Shown in pieces: positions 44,486 to 52,433 of a stretch of DNA of 64,000 bases. Under the pieces are notes generated by a model, which worked only from the letters and a program-made list of their open reading frames with translations, did not search any database and had not been told where the DNA came from. Each line of letters starts with the position of its first letter. Positions within the stretch are counted from its first letter, which is position 1. A program made the position numbers and the translations under genes. This DNA is from Enterococcus ureasiticus (lineage in GTDB: Bacteria; Bacillota; Bacilli; Lactobacillales; Enterococcaceae), in assembly GCF_001730285.1 (NCBI RefSeq), contig NZ_MIJZ01000012.1, forward strand, positions 1 through 64,000, given 5' to 3'.

Positions 44486-44687
44486 GTTAATTTCTCCTTC
44501 TTAACTTACTACAATGTTTTTATTTTATTTTCGTTGAAAAATTCCGCTTTCAATCCAGAAAAGAGTACCACGCTTTAAGCAAATTGTAAATAATATTCAC
44601 TTAATTTTTATAAATCTCCTAGATTTTTTTCTAATAGATTGCTCTTTCAGTCTCCTTCTGGTAATTGAACGCGCAAATCCTGAGTAA

Positions 44688-44735
44688 AGCGAAACGAGCC
44701 GCCTAAGTTATAGGTTGGCTCGTAATATATTACGC
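44688..44735 (-). terminator. Hairpin after mltG, overlapping an AGCGNAAC repeat copy
   Basis: CGAGCC pairs with GGCTCG, with CCTAA/ATAGG near the loop. AGCGAAACGAGCCG (44688-44701) resembles the repeats at 14221 and 40387. No T-run, so termination is uncertain. The rest of 44486-44746 shows no gene. Confidence 0.45.
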
Positions 44736-44746
44736 AAACTTAAAAG

Positions 44747-46168
44747 TTATTCACTTTTTTCAGTTTCTGTTTTATTTACATATTGTTCCACATATTCTTG
44801 ATGTTGTTCATAAGTCTCAGCAAAATAAACATTTCCAGTTGAGATATCAGCAACAAAATAAAGATAATTATTTGCTATTGGATTTAAAACAGCGTTGATT
44901 GCTTGCTCACTAGGACTATCAAATGGTCCAGGACCATAACCAGTATTTTTGTAAAGATTATACGGTGAATCTACTTCTAAATCTTTATACGTAACTAATT
45001 CTTTATGTTCACCTAACGCATATAAAATAGAAATATCTGATTGTAACGGCATATTAGCCGCAATTCGATTAAAGAAAACTTGCGCAATTTTCTTGCGGTC
45101 TTCTTCTTTTACTCCTTCTTTTTCAACCAATGAAGCAAGTGTCAACACTTGTTGGATCGTCATGCCTTTAGCATGGACCATTGGGATAAACGGTTCGATT
45201 ACACTATTGGACTTCGCAATCATTTGATCGACAAAATCTTCTAGTTTTGCATCTTTGTAGTAGTCATATGTTGCTGGGAATAAGTAACCTTCAAAGTGGT
45301 AACGAACGTCTTTTGCTTCAGCTGCACTTGTCAATAACTCTGGATATTTTTCCTTCATCGTATCAAAGAATGCTTGATTTTTCATCAGTTCAATAAATTG
45401 ATCCTTCTTAAAATTAGTATTCTTTTCGATTGCATCACCAATCTTATCAATGTCAAAGCCTTCTGGAATCGTTACTTTTCCATCAGCAAGTTGCGTCGGC
45501 TCTGCTGTTCCACCTTCTCTTAAAAGTGCACCAATCTCATCTAGCGTCATGTCTGGCGACATTTGATAATAGCCTGCCTGAAAATCAGTCAGATTCTTAA
45601 ATTTCGCATAATAATTAAACACCATTCCGCTTTTGATAACTTTGCTGTCTTCTAAAATGTTGGCAATTTTCTTATTCGATGAATCTTCTGGAATGTGTAC
45701 TTGGACTAATTTACTATCTTTTGGGTCAAGCGGTTGTAATCCTGCATTGACGTACTTATAAAAAGTAAAACCAAAAATCGCTATAACTAATAACAAAACA
45801 GATGTTACAATCAGCACGATCCGGCTGACAATGCGATCTTCTTTCTTTCTAGTACGTTTGTTAGAATTATCTTCATTAGGGATCTGCAACTGTTCATCCG
45901 ACGGCTCTGGTCGTTTTGTGTGATGCTCTGTACTGCGGGAGCCAACTGATTCCATCTCATCTAGTTTTATCGGGTCTTTTTGATTATCTGTTTGAGAACG
46001 CTGTGTTCTATTATATTCTGCTTCGTTATGCTGCGATACGTTCTGAGCATTGTGTTCAGAAGAAGCTGAATCATCATTCCCTATTTCTTCTCCCCGCAAA
46101 GAACGCAAGACCTGATCTTTGAATGAAGCATTGGAATGATCTTGATTATTTTGGTTATCTTCTGCCAA
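44747..46168 (-). CDS. mltG: Endolytic murein transglycosylase MltG (YceG-like)
   Basis: A 473-aa type II membrane protein. Residues 1-110 are a hydrophilic, Asn/Gln/Glu-rich cytoplasmic tail; a helix at about 118-138 (IVLIVTSVLLLVIAIFGFTFY) follows; then LysM-like and YceG domains. The catalytic region is TLASLVEKEGVKEEDRKKIAQVFFNRI with the key Glu, followed by MPLQSDISILYALG and SPYNLYKNTGYGPGPFDSPS. It cuts nascent glycan strands during peripheral wall growth. The start is TTG, with GGAGG 7 nt upstream. Confidence 0.95.
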   Translation of the reverse strand: MAEDNQNNQDHSNASFKDQVLRSLRGEEIGNDDSASSEHNAQNVSQHNEAEYNRTQRSQTDNQKDPIKLDEMESVGSRSTEHHTKRPEPSDEQLQIPNEDNSNKRTRKKEDRIVSRIVLIVTSVLLLVIAIFGFTFYKYVNAGLQPLDPKDSKLVQVHIPEDSSNKKIANILEDSKVIKSGMVFNYYAKFKNLTDFQAGYYQMSPDMTLDEIGALLREGGTAEPTQLADGKVTIPEGFDIDKIGDAIEKNTNFKKDQFIELMKNQAFFDTMKEKYPELLTSAAEAKDVRYHFEGYLFPATYDYYKDAKLEDFVDQMIAKSNSVIEPFIPMVHAKGMTIQQVLTLASLVEKEGVKEEDRKKIAQVFFNRIAANMPLQSDISILYALGEHKELVTYKDLEVDSPYNLYKNTGYGPGPFDSPSEQAINAVLNPIANNYLYFVADISTGNVYFAETYEQHQEYVEQYVNKTETEKSE

Positions 46169-46271
46169 AACAAATCCTCCTTACTTTCTATGTATCTTCC
46201 TTAACTTTAACCATTATACATGAAAGCTTTTTAAATTTAAACTTTTTTAGAGAAAAGTCACTAACTTGTAA

Positions 46272-46326
46272 GATTTGATTTCTTTTTAAAATCAAATTAA
46301 TAGGCTGAGAACTTATGTCCTCAGCC
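46272..46326 (-). terminator. Hairpins after nox
   Basis: GGCTGAG pairs with CTCAGCC (46303-46326), next to TTTGATTT/AAATCAAA (46274-46297). The T-runs are weak. Confidence 0.5.
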
Positions 46327-46339
46327 ATTAAAATCGTAA

Positions 46340-47677
46340 TTATTCTGCACTAAGTGCGGCCATTGTAATATAGTTATATGGTTGGTTAAAGTGTGGTAAG
46401 AAGAAAATATCTAGTAATTTTAGTTTATCGATCGTTACTTTTTCTTCGATTGCCAATGAGAACATATGGATTCCCATTGAGATATCTTCATAAGAAGCCA
46501 TCTGTGCTCCAACAATACGGCGTGAGTCTTCTTCGTATACGATTCTGATTTTCACTTTGTTATTTTCTTTCATAAATCCAGGTTTTTGTAAATCTTCAAA
46601 TTCAGTATATTTTATTTTCAAGCCTAATTTTTCTGCTTCTTGAACAGTCAATCCTGTAGATACCATGTGGTAACCGAAAATTGAAATACCGTTTGACCCT
46701 TGAACACCGATCGATTCTAGTGGTGTTCCACCAACGTTATGCGCTGCGACGATTCCTGAACGAACTGCGTTTGTTGCTAACGCGATATACGTTGTCTGCT
46801 GCACAGCATTTGAGAAAATCGTTGCGCAATCACCTACTGCATAGACATCTGGGTCACTTGTTTGTTGATGAAGATCAACAAGATAGGCACCATTAGCAAA
46901 TAATTCTAAGTGGTCTTTTCCTAAACCATTATTGGGTCTGAACCCAATTGCATTGATTACTAAGTCTACGGCGTATTCTCCTTTGTCAGTTATAATCGCT
47001 TCAACCTTTTCGGTCCCTTTGTATTCTTTCGCCAATTCATTGTAATGAAGCTCAATACCATGCTCAGCTAGGACTTTGTCCATATCATCTGTAAACCATT
47101 TGTCATAGTAATTCGGTAAACACCTTTCTGCGGCATCAAACAATAGAACGTTTTTGCCACGACGTTTCGCCGCTTCAGCGATTTCAACACCAATGTAACC
47201 TGCCCCAATCACAGCAACTGTTTTGACTTCTGCATCTGCCATTGCAGCATCAACTGTTTGACCATCTTGGAAAAGTTTTAAGAATTCTACATTTTTCAAG
47301 TCCCTTCCTGGAATCATTGGATTGATTGGTGCTGACCCAGTTGCTAAGATCAATTTGTCATAGCTTTCTGTAAATTCTTCCCCGTTATGTTTTTTGCAAT
47401 GAACTTTTTTTTGTTTAAAATCGACACTTTCCACTGTAGTTTCCATAAAAATTTTAGCGCCCTTTGCTTCAAAGGCTTCTTTATTCGTATAAAATAAATT
47501 CTCATAAGATTCGATTTGACGTCCTACCCATAGCGCTGTTCCACAGCCTAAATAGCTAAGGTTCGTATTTCGGTCGATCATTACTACTTCTTGATCTGGA
47601 TAAGTATCCAATAATGTGTTTGCTGCAGCGATTCCTGCGTGATTAGTACCTACAATAACTGTTTTTGTTTTGCTCAT
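46340..47677 (-). CDS. nox: NADH oxidase, H2O-forming (Nox-2 type)
   Basis: A 445-aa flavoprotein of the pyridine nucleotide-disulfide family. It has FAD motif VIVGTNHAGIAAA, the single redox cysteine C45 in NLSYLGCGTALWVG, NAD motif VAVIGAGYIGVEIAEAAKRRG, FAD site YAVGDCATIF and a C-terminal dimerisation domain. It oxidises NADH with four-electron reduction of O2 to water, regenerating NAD+ in a catalase-poor fermenter. ATG 47677 follows AGGAGAG; an earlier in-frame start has none. The related CoA-disulfide reductase or NADH peroxidase cannot be fully excluded. Confidence 0.88.
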   Translation of the reverse strand: MSKTKTVIVGTNHAGIAAANTLLDTYPDQEVVMIDRNTNLSYLGCGTALWVGRQIESYENLFYTNKEAFEAKGAKIFMETTVESVDFKQKKVHCKKHNGEEFTESYDKLILATGSAPINPMIPGRDLKNVEFLKLFQDGQTVDAAMADAEVKTVAVIGAGYIGVEIAEAAKRRGKNVLLFDAAERCLPNYYDKWFTDDMDKVLAEHGIELHYNELAKEYKGTEKVEAIITDKGEYAVDLVINAIGFRPNNGLGKDHLELFANGAYLVDLHQQTSDPDVYAVGDCATIFSNAVQQTTYIALATNAVRSGIVAAHNVGGTPLESIGVQGSNGISIFGYHMVSTGLTVQEAEKLGLKIKYTEFEDLQKPGFMKENNKVKIRIVYEEDSRRIVGAQMASYEDISMGIHMFSLAIEEKVTIDKLKLLDIFFLPHFNQPYNYITMAALSAE

Positions 47678-47873
47678 AAGACTCTCCTTCATGTGATGTA
47701 TTGAACTTAATTATACCCGAAGAAAGGGCTTTCTTTTATCAATTTATCAGCGTTTCATTAAAAAATTTGAGAATCTCTCATCTTTTTCACTAAATCACCA
47801 TAATTATTCTTATTTTCTTAAGATAAAATCTTGTTTTTGAGCGTATAAGTAAAATAAGTTTACTGAAATACAT

Positions 47874-47903
47874 TAAAAACGAGCCTCCTACGTTGGAAGC
47901 TCG
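47874..47903 (-). terminator. Terminator after the HAD phosphatase gene at 47913
   Basis: CGAGCTTCC pairs with GGAGGCTCG (one mismatch), followed by TTTTTAA on the minus strand. Confidence 0.85.
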
Positions 47904-47912
47904 CATTTCTAT

Positions 47913-48566
47913 TTATTTTTCTAAAATTATTTTTTCTATATCTTCAGGAGTTTCTGCTATATAATCAGCACCAGCGGTTTCCAATTCTACTTGATCACCG
48001 AATCCATATAACACACCAATACACGCTAGTCGATTTTCTTTTGCTCCAATCATATCATGACTGCGGTCACCGATCATCAGTGTTTTGTTTAAATCGGTAA
48101 TTCCTGCAGATTTCAGAGCATATCGTATAACATCCTCTTTTTTTGAACGTTCACCATTCAAACTAGCTCCATATATCCCAACAAAATAACGATCTAGTTT
48201 AAAATGAGCTAAGATTTGTTTTGCGTAGATTTCTGGTTTAGAGGTGGCAATATAAAGAGTACAACCCGCTTGTTGTAAGTCGGTCAGTACTTCGAGTATT
48301 CCTTCATATAAGTGATTTTCATACATTCCTTTGGCTTGATAATATTCACGGTAATAACCTACTGCTTGCTCAGTGAATTGGTCATCTAAATGACATAAAT
48401 TTTTAAATGAGTCACTTAATGGCGGGCCTATAAAAGAAAATAAATCGTTTTGATTCGGCACATTTAAGTTCATCTTTTTTAAAGCGTAGATGACAGAGTT
48501 AATGATCCCTTCCCCAGAATCAGTGATTGTTCCATCTAAGTCAAATAAAATTGTTTTATAATGCAT
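47913..48566 (-). CDS. HAD-superfamily phosphatase (PGMB/Gph-like)
   Basis: A 217-aa hydrolase with motif I FDLDGTITDSGEG near the N-terminus, motif II YIATSKPEIYA, the lysine in SKKEDVIRYAL and motif III MIGDRSHDMIGAKENRLACIGVLYGFG. The cap sits between motifs I and II, so it is subclass I like phosphoglycolate phosphatase or pyrophosphatase PpaX. Substrate unknown. It is probably in the same unit as the SPFH gene upstream. Confidence 0.88.
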   Translation of the reverse strand: MHYKTILFDLDGTITDSGEGIINSVIYALKKMNLNVPNQNDLFSFIGPPLSDSFKNLCHLDDQFTEQAVGYYREYYQAKGMYENHLYEGILEVLTDLQQAGCTLYIATSKPEIYAKQILAHFKLDRYFVGIYGASLNGERSKKEDVIRYALKSAGITDLNKTLMIGDRSHDMIGAKENRLACIGVLYGFGDQVELETAGADYIAETPEDIEKIILEK

Positions 48567-48588
48567 AGGAGACTCACTTTCTTTTGTC

Positions 48589-48678
48589 TTATAATATTTT
48601 TGAAAAATCTAAGACAGAAGCTTCTAATTTATCAGCCTCTGCCTCCTTTATCTGTTCGTTTTTCGTTCTATCTTTCAT
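48589..48678 (-). CDS. Possible 29-aa protein overlapping the SPFH gene end
   Basis: An ATG (48678) preceded by GGAG at 7 nt opens a 29-codon frame of very polar, helical composition (MKDRTKNEQIKEAEADKLEA). It overlaps the last 11 bp of the SPFH gene in the way translationally coupled genes do and ends 22 bp before the HAD gene. It could be a real small protein or the remnant of a longer one. No family recognised. Confidence 0.35.
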   Translation of the reverse strand: MKDRTKNEQIKEAEADKLEASVLDFSKIL

Positions 48679-49537
48679 GTACATCTCCAGTGTTGATAAC
48701 TGGTTGGGTTCCTTTATCTGTAATGATCGATACGAGAAGATTGTTGATCAATTGAACTTTACGGTCGTCAGTAAAATTGATTTCTTGCCCGTCTTCGATC
48801 TGTTCCAAAGCCATTTGTGTCATAGAAACTGCTCCTTCAACAATAATTTGTCGTGCTGAAAGAATCGCCTTGGCTTGTTGTCTTTGCAGCATCGCACTGG
48901 CAATTTCAGTCGCATAGGCTAAATGGTTTAAGCGTGTTTCAATGACCTCGACTCCCGCAACAGCTAGACGTTCTTGCAATTCTTTCGCCATTTCTTCTGA
49001 AACTTCGGTCGTATTTCCACGTAGAGTCAAATCATCATCGTTGAACGTATCATACGGATATTGTGTCGCAATGTGACGAATAGCTGTTTCACTTTGGATT
49101 TCTATAAAGTCTTGGTAGCGGTCCACATCAAACAAAGCTTTAGCCGTATCAACGACTTTGAAAACAACGACTGCAGAAATTTCGACAGGGTTCCCATCGG
49201 AATCATTTACTTTTAACAACGAGCTATTAAAGTTGCGCACTTTTAGTGAAACATTGATTTTTTGAGTTAAAGGTGTTGTCACAAATAAGCCATTCTCTTT
49301 GATCGTACCTAAATATTGTCCAAAAAATAAGATTGCTTTTGCCTGATTTGGACTAACGATCGTTAATGAGCTTAAAAATAGAGCTGATATCCCCCACAAT
49401 ACCAAACCAATTGTGATCATGCCAAAACTTTCGTCCATTACGCCAATATAAGTAAAGTACCCGCCAATAATAATTAAAATAACTAACACTACTAACGCGA
49501 TATATCCATTAACATGAAACGTTTTTTTCTCTTCCAT
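48668..49537 (-). CDS. SPFH/band-7 domain membrane protein
   Basis: A 289-aa protein with an N-terminal hydrophobic hairpin of two helices (GYIALVVLVILIIIGGYFTYI, FGMITIGLVLWGISALFL). The SPFH domain follows (VSPNQAKAILFFGQYLGTIKENGLFVTTPLTQKINVSLKVRNFNSS, EISAVVVFKVVDTAKALFDVDRYQDFIEIQSETAIRHIATQYPYD). A helical C-terminus (LQRQQAKAILSARQIIVEGAVSMTQMALEQIED) is typical of stomatin/slipin proteins. These oligomerise at the membrane; the role here is unknown. Confidence 0.9.
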   Translation of the reverse strand: MEEKKTFHVNGYIALVVLVILIIIGGYFTYIGVMDESFGMITIGLVLWGISALFLSSLTIVSPNQAKAILFFGQYLGTIKENGLFVTTPLTQKINVSLKVRNFNSSLLKVNDSDGNPVEISAVVVFKVVDTAKALFDVDRYQDFIEIQSETAIRHIATQYPYDTFNDDDLTLRGNTTEVSEEMAKELQERLAVAGVEVIETRLNHLAYATEIASAMLQRQQAKAILSARQIIVEGAVSMTQMALEQIEDGQEINFTDDRKVQLINNLLVSIITDKGTQPVINTGDVHER

Positions 49538-49652
49538 GATTTTCCCCTACTTTCCTTTTTTCATTTAATATCCCTATAGTACTCCTCTTTATTCTTTCCA
49601 TCAATAGTTAGGAGAAGAGAAAACAGTTGCTTAATTCTTAGTTTAGATGTAA

Positions 49653-49669
49653 ACTTACTTTTAGTAAGT
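49653..49669 (+). promoter_or_regulatory. Perfect palindrome upstream of the glyoxalase gene
   Basis: ACTTACTTTTAGTAAGT: 7-bp arms around TTT, 37 bp before the start codon. It is a likely operator for a MarR/HxlR-type (YodB/MhqR-like) electrophile sensor, judging by the genes it precedes. The regulator gene is not in the window. Confidence 0.6.
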
Positions 49670-49705
49670 GAAAAATAATAATTATCAATTTGGAGGTTTT
49701 ATATT

Positions 49706-50677
49706 ATGGATACACAAATTAAAGGAATTCATCACGTTACAGCTATGACATCAAGTGCAGAAAAAATCTATCGCTTTTTTACAGATACTCTAGGGTTGCG
49801 CCTAATCAAAAAAACAGTCAATCAGGATGACATCGAAACGTACCACTTATACTTCACTGACGACCTTGGTTCAGCTGGTACTGATATCACCTTTTTCGAT
49901 TTCCCTGGCATCCCGCAAGGAACTAAAGGAACAAATACTATTTCTCGTACATCATTTCGCGTTAAAAACGATGCTTCTTTAGCTTATTGGATCGAACGCT
50001 TTAACGAAAATAAAATTGATCATGGAGAAATCCAAGAACGTTTTGGTAAAAAATATCTTGAATTTGAAGATTTCGACAAACAGCAATATCAATTGATTTC
50101 TGATGAGAACAATCAAGGTGTAGCAAGTGGAACACCTTGGAAAAAAACAGACGTTCCAGCTGAGCATGCGCTGATTGGATTAGGTCCAGTCTTTGTAACC
50201 GTAGCAGATTTTGACCATATGCAACGAGTTTTAGTTGAAGTGTTAGGCTTTAAGCTAGTCGATGCTGAAGGTAATTTCCATTTATTTGAAGTCGGTGAAG
50301 GAGGCAATGGCGGCAGTATCATTGTTGAACATCGAAACGATCTTCCAGATGCACAAGAAGGCTTTGGAAATGTTCATCACTTAGCTCTTCGTGTTGCAGA
50401 TCAAGACGTATTACGTTTTTGGATCAACAAAATCAATCAACTTCAATTTCCTAGCTCTGGTTTTGTTGAACGTTTTTATTTCAAATCTGATTATTTCAGA
50501 GCGGCTCCTCATATTTTATTTGAATTAGCTACTGATGGACCAGGATTCTTAGAAGATGAAACATATGAAGCAGCTGGAGAAAAATTATCTTTACCACCAT
50601 TTTTAGAAGGAAAAAGAAAAGAAATCGAAGAATTTGTTCGTCCTTTTGACACTTCTGATGCAAATAAAGCACGTTAA
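49706..50677 (+). CDS. Ring-cleaving dioxygenase, glyoxalase fold (MhqO/MhqA-like)
   Basis: A 323-aa protein with two vicinal-oxygen-chelate domains (about 5-140 and 150-300). The first starts IKGIHHVTAMTSSAEKIYRFFTDTLGLRLIKKTVNQDD; the second contains LGPVFVTVADFDHMQRVLVEVLGFKLVDAEG and FGNVHHLALRVADQD. The paired His and Glu residues are those that bind the catalytic metal. Homologues (MhqA/MhqO) act in resistance to quinones and hydroquinones. GGAGG precedes the ATG. It forms an operon with the flavin reductase 23 bp downstream. Confidence 0.88.
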   Translation: MDTQIKGIHHVTAMTSSAEKIYRFFTDTLGLRLIKKTVNQDDIETYHLYFTDDLGSAGTDITFFDFPGIPQGTKGTNTISRTSFRVKNDASLAYWIERFNENKIDHGEIQERFGKKYLEFEDFDKQQYQLISDENNQGVASGTPWKKTDVPAEHALIGLGPVFVTVADFDHMQRVLVEVLGFKLVDAEGNFHLFEVGEGGNGGSIIVEHRNDLPDAQEGFGNVHHLALRVADQDVLRFWINKINQLQFPSSGFVERFYFKSDYFRAAPHILFELATDGPGFLEDETYEAAGEKLSLPPFLEGKRKEIEEFVRPFDTSDANKAR

Positions 50678-50700
50678 TAACAGAGAAATGGAGAAGCCTT

Positions 50701-51321
50701 ATGTTGCATTATCCGACTAAATATTTATCATCAAAACAATCCTATAAATTTCTATCAGGCAGTATCATCCCGCGTCCAATCGCGTGGGTAACAACACTGA
50801 ATAAGGATCAAGAAACTATAAATGCTGCACCATTCAGCTTTTTTAATGCTGCAGCTTCCGATATTCCTTTAGTCACCTTATCGATTCTTAGACGAAATGG
50901 AGAAATAAAAGATACCGCAAGAAATATTATAGAAACAAATGAACTGGTAATCCACTTAGTCAATGACCACGTAGTTGAATCCATGAATCAAACAGCGGCT
51001 TCTTTAAGAGCAGATCAAAGTGAAATTACCATCAACAAAATAGAAACGACTGCTAGTAAATCTGTGACTGTTCCTGGAATCACGGCAGCGCCTATTCGTA
51101 TGGAAGCACGGTTACATCAATATGTTCCAATTAAAAATCATCACGATCAAATCATTACCGATTTATTTATTGTCGAAATAACCGATTTTTATTTTGATGA
51201 AGCTGTATTTGATCAAGAACGTGAGTACATCTTACCAGAAGTCTTCAAACCAATTGCACGTTTAGCAGGTAATACGTATGCTCATATAAATGACTTGTTT
51301 GATCTAAAAAGACCTGATTAA
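50701..51321 (+). CDS. Flavin reductase-like (DIM6/NTAB) family protein
   Basis: A 206-aa FMN-binding split-barrel protein. SGSIIPRPIAWVTTLNKDQETINAAPFSFFNAAASDIPLVTLSIL is the flavin-binding region, and IKNHHDQIITDLFIVEITDFYFDE the second half. It may reduce flavin or quinones together with the upstream dioxygenase. A short AGAAATGGAGAAG ribosome site precedes the ATG. Confidence 0.87.
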   Translation: MLHYPTKYLSSKQSYKFLSGSIIPRPIAWVTTLNKDQETINAAPFSFFNAAASDIPLVTLSILRRNGEIKDTARNIIETNELVIHLVNDHVVESMNQTAASLRADQSEITINKIETTASKSVTVPGITAAPIRMEARLHQYVPIKNHHDQIITDLFIVEITDFYFDEAVFDQEREYILPEVFKPIARLAGNTYAHINDLFDLKRPD

Positions 51322-51383
51322 AAAGAAGTTGAGACAAATACCCATAAGGGCGATGCCCTCGGTGTTTGTCTCAACCTCTTTTT
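51320..51383. terminator. Bidirectional terminator with extra inner hairpin
   Basis: AAAAAGAAGTTGAGACAAA pairs with TTTGTCTCAACCTCTTTTT. A GGGC-GAT-GCCC hairpin (51348-51358) sits in the loop. Confidence 0.9.
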
Positions 51384-51389
51384 AATTTA

Positions 51390-51740
51390 TTACGGTCTTA
51401 AATCTACAATTGGCACATTCCCATCCAAAATCCCACTAGGACTTTTCAATTTAAAGACTTGTAATCGAGGATCAACTTCTAGCGTCATCTCTTCATCCAA
51501 ATAGCGTTTAGAATAATCTTTGATATAAATAGCCCCAATATCGGAATCTACTGTCAAATCAAAATCAGATTTATCCTGCAATTGATCCAATATCAATAAG
51601 CGAAAGCTTGTATCAAGAGAGCAGATACCCATTTTAGAATACTTACCAACACCATCGTCTAAATCTAAAATAATCACTGCTTTGCTTTCGATATAAGGAA
51701 TCAATTTTACTTGAGCTTCATCGCTAACTTTCAAATACAT
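51390..51740 (-). CDS. YqkB-like iron-sulfur cluster biosynthesis family protein
   Basis: A 116-aa protein of the HesB/YqkB-like fold (MYLKVSDEAQVKLIPYIESKAVIILDLDDGVG, VDSDIGAIYIKDYSKRYLDEEMTLEVDPRLQVFKLKSPSGILDGNVPIVD). It has a single cysteine (GICSLD), so classic three-Cys cluster binding is missing. Function unknown; a role in Fe-S metabolism is only a family label. Confidence 0.8.
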   Translation of the reverse strand: MYLKVSDEAQVKLIPYIESKAVIILDLDDGVGKYSKMGICSLDTSFRLLILDQLQDKSDFDLTVDSDIGAIYIKDYSKRYLDEEMTLEVDPRLQVFKLKSPSGILDGNVPIVDLRP

Positions 51741-51817
51741 CCATTCTTCACCTCTTTCTTAACTAGTAAGCCAAAAATTTGTAGGTACATGTAAATGGTT
51801 CCGACTACGATTTTTTC

Positions 51818-52309
51818 CTAGTCTAATCGTGCATAATTTCCTGCAGCAAATTCTTTTGATAATGCTACATAATGCTGGGCATTTTCTTTGTTTTTCCGAA
51901 TTTCTTCTCTCGTTAAAGGGCGAATCACTTTTGCCGGTCGTCCAAATGCCAAGACATTTGGTGGAATCTCCGTCCCTTCCGTAACTAAGGAGCCGGCACC
52001 GATCAAACTATTCTTTCCAATCACTGCATGATTTAACACCGTTGAGCTCATCCCAATCAAGGCGCCCTCTTCTATCGTACAGCCATGAAGCATACTGTGA
52101 TGTCCGATCGTCACGTTTTCACCAATAACCACTGGGGCATCTTGATCAACATGAATTACTGTGCCGTCTTGTACATTGCTTCCTGCATTGATCGTAATTG
52201 TATTGTTATCTCCTCTGAGCACGGATTGAAACCAAATACTAGTATCTTTAGCCAGTACTACATTTCCATATACATCGGCACTTGCTGCAATAAAATACTC
52301 TTTTGTCAT
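51818..52309 (-). CDS. Gamma-carbonic anhydrase family (left-handed beta-helix) protein
   Basis: A 163-aa hexapeptide-repeat protein (VVLAKDTSIWFQSVLRGDNNTITINAGSNVQDGTVIHVD, VTIGHHSMLHGCTIEEGALIGMSSTVLNHAVIG). The three zinc-ligand histidines of the gamma-CA family are in VIHVD and IGHHSMLHGC. It resembles YrdA/PaaY/YtoA-type proteins, for which carbonic anhydrase activity is not always shown. ATG 52309 follows GAGGTG; an earlier in-frame start overlaps that site. Confidence 0.9.
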   Translation of the reverse strand: MTKEYFIAASADVYGNVVLAKDTSIWFQSVLRGDNNTITINAGSNVQDGTVIHVDQDAPVVIGENVTIGHHSMLHGCTIEEGALIGMSSTVLNHAVIGKNSLIGAGSLVTEGTEIPPNVLAFGRPAKVIRPLTREEIRKNKENAQHYVALSKEFAAGNYARLD

Positions 52310-52388
52310 ATTGTTCACCTCTTCTACTATCTTTAGTATAACAAATTGGGCTAAATTCCGTAGTTAAAAAGGCTTCTTCATCCCCATC

Positions 52389-52425
52389 AAAAAAGGAAAG
52401 ACACACTTAATCGGTGTCTTTCCTT
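52389..52425 (-). terminator. Terminator after the ABC exporter genes
   Basis: AAGGAAAGACAC pairs with GTGTCTTTCCTT, followed by TTTTTTGA on the minus strand. Confidence 0.92.
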
Positions 52426-52433
52426 CATACTTG

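Noticed and set aside
47721-47737. CcpA cre site upstream of nox (AGAAAGGGCTTTCT)
   Set aside because: Lacks the central CG of the cre consensus; could be a simple palindrome.
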